From: Bdellovibrio sp. ZAP7
GTDB lineage: Bacteria > Bacteroidota > Bacteroidia > Flavobacteriales > Flavobacteriaceae
Assembly: GCA_943324165.2 (NCBI GenBank)
Contig: CALPKO020000066.1
Span: 1-7,033, forward strand
Length of the DNA: 7,033 nt
Direction of reading: 5' to 3'
Below, piece after piece: positions 5,066 to 7,033 of the stretch; position 1 is the stretch's first letter; the number at the start of each line of letters is the position of its first letter. A program made the position numbers and the translations under genes. The notes below the pieces were generated by a model, which worked only from the letters and a program-made list of their open reading frames with translations, was not told the origin of the DNA and searched no databases.

Positions 5066-6004
5066 TTAATTCAAAATTGTTTCAATCCAGTTGTTTAAAG
5101 AATATTTATTTAAAATCGCAAGATCAACATCTTCGTATGGCGTATCAAAAAAAGAATCTGGTATTTCCTCGCAATTTTCCTCCCAAACAAATATATTATT
5201 TGGATTATAAAAATCATAACTGATTATATCTTTATTTGTGGTGATTAGCTTTTTTCTTCGTCCTAAGGCTTCGAATACTCTAAACGTTAATCCATTTTGA
5301 ATTGTCTTTTGAATGTCAATGACGACTTTCGACTTGTCAAAATAGATTTCAGCTTCGTTAAATGTTATTGGATTTTGTATAAACTCAATTCCTTCGTTGC
5401 TATATTTTTCAATTTTTCGCTTATTTTTCGATTGTATGATAAGTTTTCTATTCCTGCTGTCAAGTGCATCTGAAATTTTTATCAATGTAGCGATACGATT
5501 ATCCAATGCCCCGATAAAAAAAACATCGAATTCATGTGCAGTGGTAATGGACGTTTTGTAAAAAAAGTTAGTTAACAATTGTAAGCCAAATTGATGACAA
5601 TCTTTTTTTTCAAAACTATAGTGTTTATCAAAGTAAGGCAAAGTTCTTTCGTATCTTGGTATGTTATCAAAACTATCCCAATAATATACGATGGAACAAT
5701 TGGTGCGATTTTTTACGAATTGAAGTTCATCATTTTGTAAGAAATCCGGGCAAATCATTAATACTTTATCAAAATGGTCAGTGGTTTTTATGTCTTTTAC
5801 GTAGTATTTACTTGCCCATATTTTTTTGAGATTTTTATTGAAAACTATTTTTGAGATAAAATTTTCAATTTTTTGAAATACATTTTTGTATCGGTAATCT
5901 TCAAAAATAATAGTTGTAAGTTCACAGTCAAAATTCTCTTTGATTCCATTTTCAATTATCTTGTGAATACCATAATATTTTGGACAAAAAAAAAGTACTT
6001 TCAT
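5066..6004 (-). CDS. CgeB/Eps11J-like GT-B family protein, putative surface polysaccharide biosynthesis
   Basis: The ATG at 6004-6002 overlaps the TGA of the upstream gene (6003-6001) as ATGA, the same coupling seen one gene upstream. It gives a natural N-terminal strand, MKVLFFCPKYYG. The longer reading to 6091 would run back through the upstream gene and is rejected. The 312-residue protein resembles CgeB/Eps11J-like proteins annotated as LPS biosynthesis enzymes. It has an N-terminal Rossmann-like strand, YYWDSFDNIPR (107-117) and DVFFIGALDNR (160-170) opening the second domain. A conserved block at 224-257 includes VVIDIQKT and FRVFEALG, the GT-B donor-site region where a nucleotide-sugar usually binds. 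The C-terminus YSLNNWI (301-307) also fits. No EX7E retaining motif is obvious; the donor-site E is E245 in FEALG. A run of nine T lies in codons 4-7. Function as a glycosyltransferase is likely but less certain than for its GT2 neighbours. Confidence 0.8.
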   Translation of the reverse strand: MKVLFFCPKYYGIHKIIENGIKENFDCELTTIIFEDYRYKNVFQKIENFISKIVFNKNLKKIWASKYYVKDIKTTDHFDKVLMICPDFLQNDELQFVKNRTNCSIVYYWDSFDNIPRYERTLPYFDKHYSFEKKDCHQFGLQLLTNFFYKTSITTAHEFDVFFIGALDNRIATLIKISDALDSRNRKLIIQSKNKRKIEKYSNEGIEFIQNPITFNEAEIYFDKSKVVIDIQKTIQNGLTFRVFEALGRRKKLITTNKDIISYDFYNPNNIFVWEENCEEIPDSFFDTPYEDVDLAILNKYSLNNWIETILN

Positions 6005-6948
6005 AAATTCGGTAGGATATTTATTTTTTGGCGCGTTTTCAGCGATTTGGAGAGCGGCGCGCCCAGTAATAAAACAAAAAACAAATACCAATACTTTGGT
6101 TTAAATATACTTTTTACGAAATATTGAAATCGCAATTTATTCAAAAGGACCAAATACCAGATATATCCGTAGTGTTTTCTTATAATATAGAGGAACGAAA
6201 TTTTCAATTCAATTTTGATCGCTATTGTTTTGGGCGTGCTAACACCATGAAAATGTATGAATTCAGCGTCAGGAATGAGGAATGCGGATTTGTTTATCTT
6301 GGCAAGTCGTTTACACAAATCGGTCTCTTCGTAATAAAGAAATAGGTTTGTATCAAATCCACCAGCTGCATTAAAGTCTGCAGCACGAACAACCATAAAA
6401 CTTCCAGCAATAAACTGACCTTGTTGCGGCTTGGTATATTTTATTTTACGATTGGGATATATTTTTGGATTCCATTTTTCTAAAAGTGTTCTTCCAAATA
6501 TTTCTTTCGCTGGCGAGGCAAAGTGATCTAGTGTTGGTAAGATTTCTCCATTTTCTTTGAATGCAAAAGGACCGCAAATCCCGAAATTTGGATTTATTTT
6601 CATTTTAGAAATGATCAATGAAAGACAGTCATTCTTTAAAATGGAATCGTTATTTACAAAAGCAAAATATTCAGCATTTGCATAATGTACCCCCAACATA
6701 TTACCCGCGCCAAAACCTAAATTTATGTTGCTTCTAATCAATTGTATATTTTTGCGATTCTCTAAGTCAACGTATTTCTTTAATGAAAAAAAATCATCTT
6801 CTTGCGAGCCGTTATCAACAATAACAATTTGATATCGGAGATCAGTTGCTGTAAATTTACATATACTCTTAAGGCATTCTTGGGTAAAAGACGCAGAATT
6901 GTAATTTATTAAAATTATCGCAACCTCATATTTTTCGTGATGACTCAT
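6001..6948 (-). CDS. GT2 family glycosyltransferase, WbbL/rhamnosyltransferase-like
   Basis: A 315-residue family 2 glycosyltransferase of the WbbL-like subgroup. It carries IILINYNS (11-18), IVIVDNGS (41-48), NLGFGAGNMLG (76-86), FVNNDS (97-102, the DxD equivalent NND), GQFIAGSFMVV (177-187), GGFDTNLFLYYEETDLCKRL (196-215, with the catalytic-type EETD) and HFHGVS (232-237). The C-terminal part has two hydrophobic stretches, about 261-270 and 286-297. These may anchor it to the inner membrane, as is common in this subgroup. The start ATG (6948-6946) overlaps the TGA of the preceding gene in a 4-base ATGA, and its own stop overlaps the next start in the same way. This indicates translational coupling. 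It probably adds a sugar during assembly of a lipid-linked O-antigen or capsule unit; rhamnose is a guess from the subgroup. Confidence 0.94.
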   Translation of the reverse strand: MSHHEKYEVAIILINYNSASFTQECLKSICKFTATDLRYQIVIVDNGSQEDDFFSLKKYVDLENRKNIQLIRSNINLGFGAGNMLGVHYANAEYFAFVNNDSILKNDCLSLIISKMKINPNFGICGPFAFKENGEILPTLDHFASPAKEIFGRTLLEKWNPKIYPNRKIKYTKPQQGQFIAGSFMVVRAADFNAAGGFDTNLFLYYEETDLCKRLAKINKSAFLIPDAEFIHFHGVSTPKTIAIKIELKISFLYIIRKHYGYIWYLVLLNKLRFQYFVKSIFKPKYWYLFFVLLLGAPLSKSLKTRQKINILPNL

Positions 6949-7033
6949 AGGTATTGATTTATTCCTTTTTCAATATATTTAATCTTTTCCTCTGTGGTTT
7001 GTCTTTCTATTTCATTATTTATTTCAATGTGGC
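6945..7033 (-). CDS. C-terminal tail of an unidentified upstream gene in the glycan operon (partial)
   Basis: The minus strand is open from the right edge to a TGA at 6947-6945. It encodes 28 complete residues ending in IEKGINQYL; the other two frames stop almost at once. The TGA overlaps the next gene's ATG as ATGA, the arrangement repeated at 6001-6004. That supports a real coupled gene rather than a chance open stretch. The tail is hydrophilic and rich in E, K, I and N, with a helical look. Its position suggests another glycan enzyme, but nothing in 28 residues identifies it. Confidence 0.65.
   Translation of the reverse strand, partial: HIEINNEIERQTTEEKIKYIEKGINQYL

Noticed and set aside
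6005..6091. N-terminal extension of the CgeB-like gene to 6091
   Set aside because: It would overlap the upstream GT2 gene by about 90 bases, while the ATGA-coupled start at 6004 gives the family-typical N-terminus.
5873..6345. Plus-strand open frames of 73 and 84 codons
   Set aside because: Antisense shadows of two overlapping glycosyltransferase genes, with no independent support.

Overview
The window is AT-rich DNA from a Bacteroidota genome, most likely Flavobacteriaceae. Supporting this are the low GC content, the near absence of Shine-Dalgarno sequences at most starts, the protein flavour of all genes, and an intergenic repeat at 453-566 of a kind I associate with Flavobacteriia. All eight protein genes lie on the minus strand, so transcription runs from high to low coordinates.

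Right part (7033 to 3300): the distal half of a surface-glycan biosynthesis operon. A gene entering from the right edge ends in a 4-base ATGA overlap with a GT2 glycosyltransferase (6001-6948). That gene overlaps a GT-B/CgeB-like protein (5066-6004) in the same way. A second GT2 glycosyltransferase (4091-5059) follows after 6 bases, and an FkbM-type methyltransferase (3300-4055) after 35 bases. Together they look like enzymes that assemble, and perhaps methyl-cap, an O-antigen, capsule or exopolysaccharide chain.

Middle part (3299 to 618): a housekeeping tRNA-modification pair. It consists of a TsaC/Sua5-type threonylcarbamoyl-AMP synthase (2489-3049) and a CCA-adding enzyme with an HD domain (618-2039). 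Between them sits a compact 432-bp cassette (2047-2478). This is a small PD-(D/E)XK-like GxxExxY gene whose start codon and stop codon each directly touch one arm of a perfect 18-bp inverted repeat. Each arm is itself a tandem 8-mer, CGCAGATT twice. The cassette looks like a minimal mobile unit dropped into a very short intergenic gap. It appears to have separated an AAGGA motif from the start of the CCA gene.

Left part (617 to 1): a 166-bp gap holds a long imperfect palindrome (453-566). A second, unrelated REP-like GC-rich palindrome (498-521) sits at its tip. The N-terminal half of a heme A synthase (CtaA/COX15) then runs off the left edge.

The most interesting object is the GxxExxY cassette with its gap-free inverted repeats. 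The nested repeat upstream of ctaA comes second. No tRNA, rRNA, CRISPR array or conventional insertion sequence was seen.
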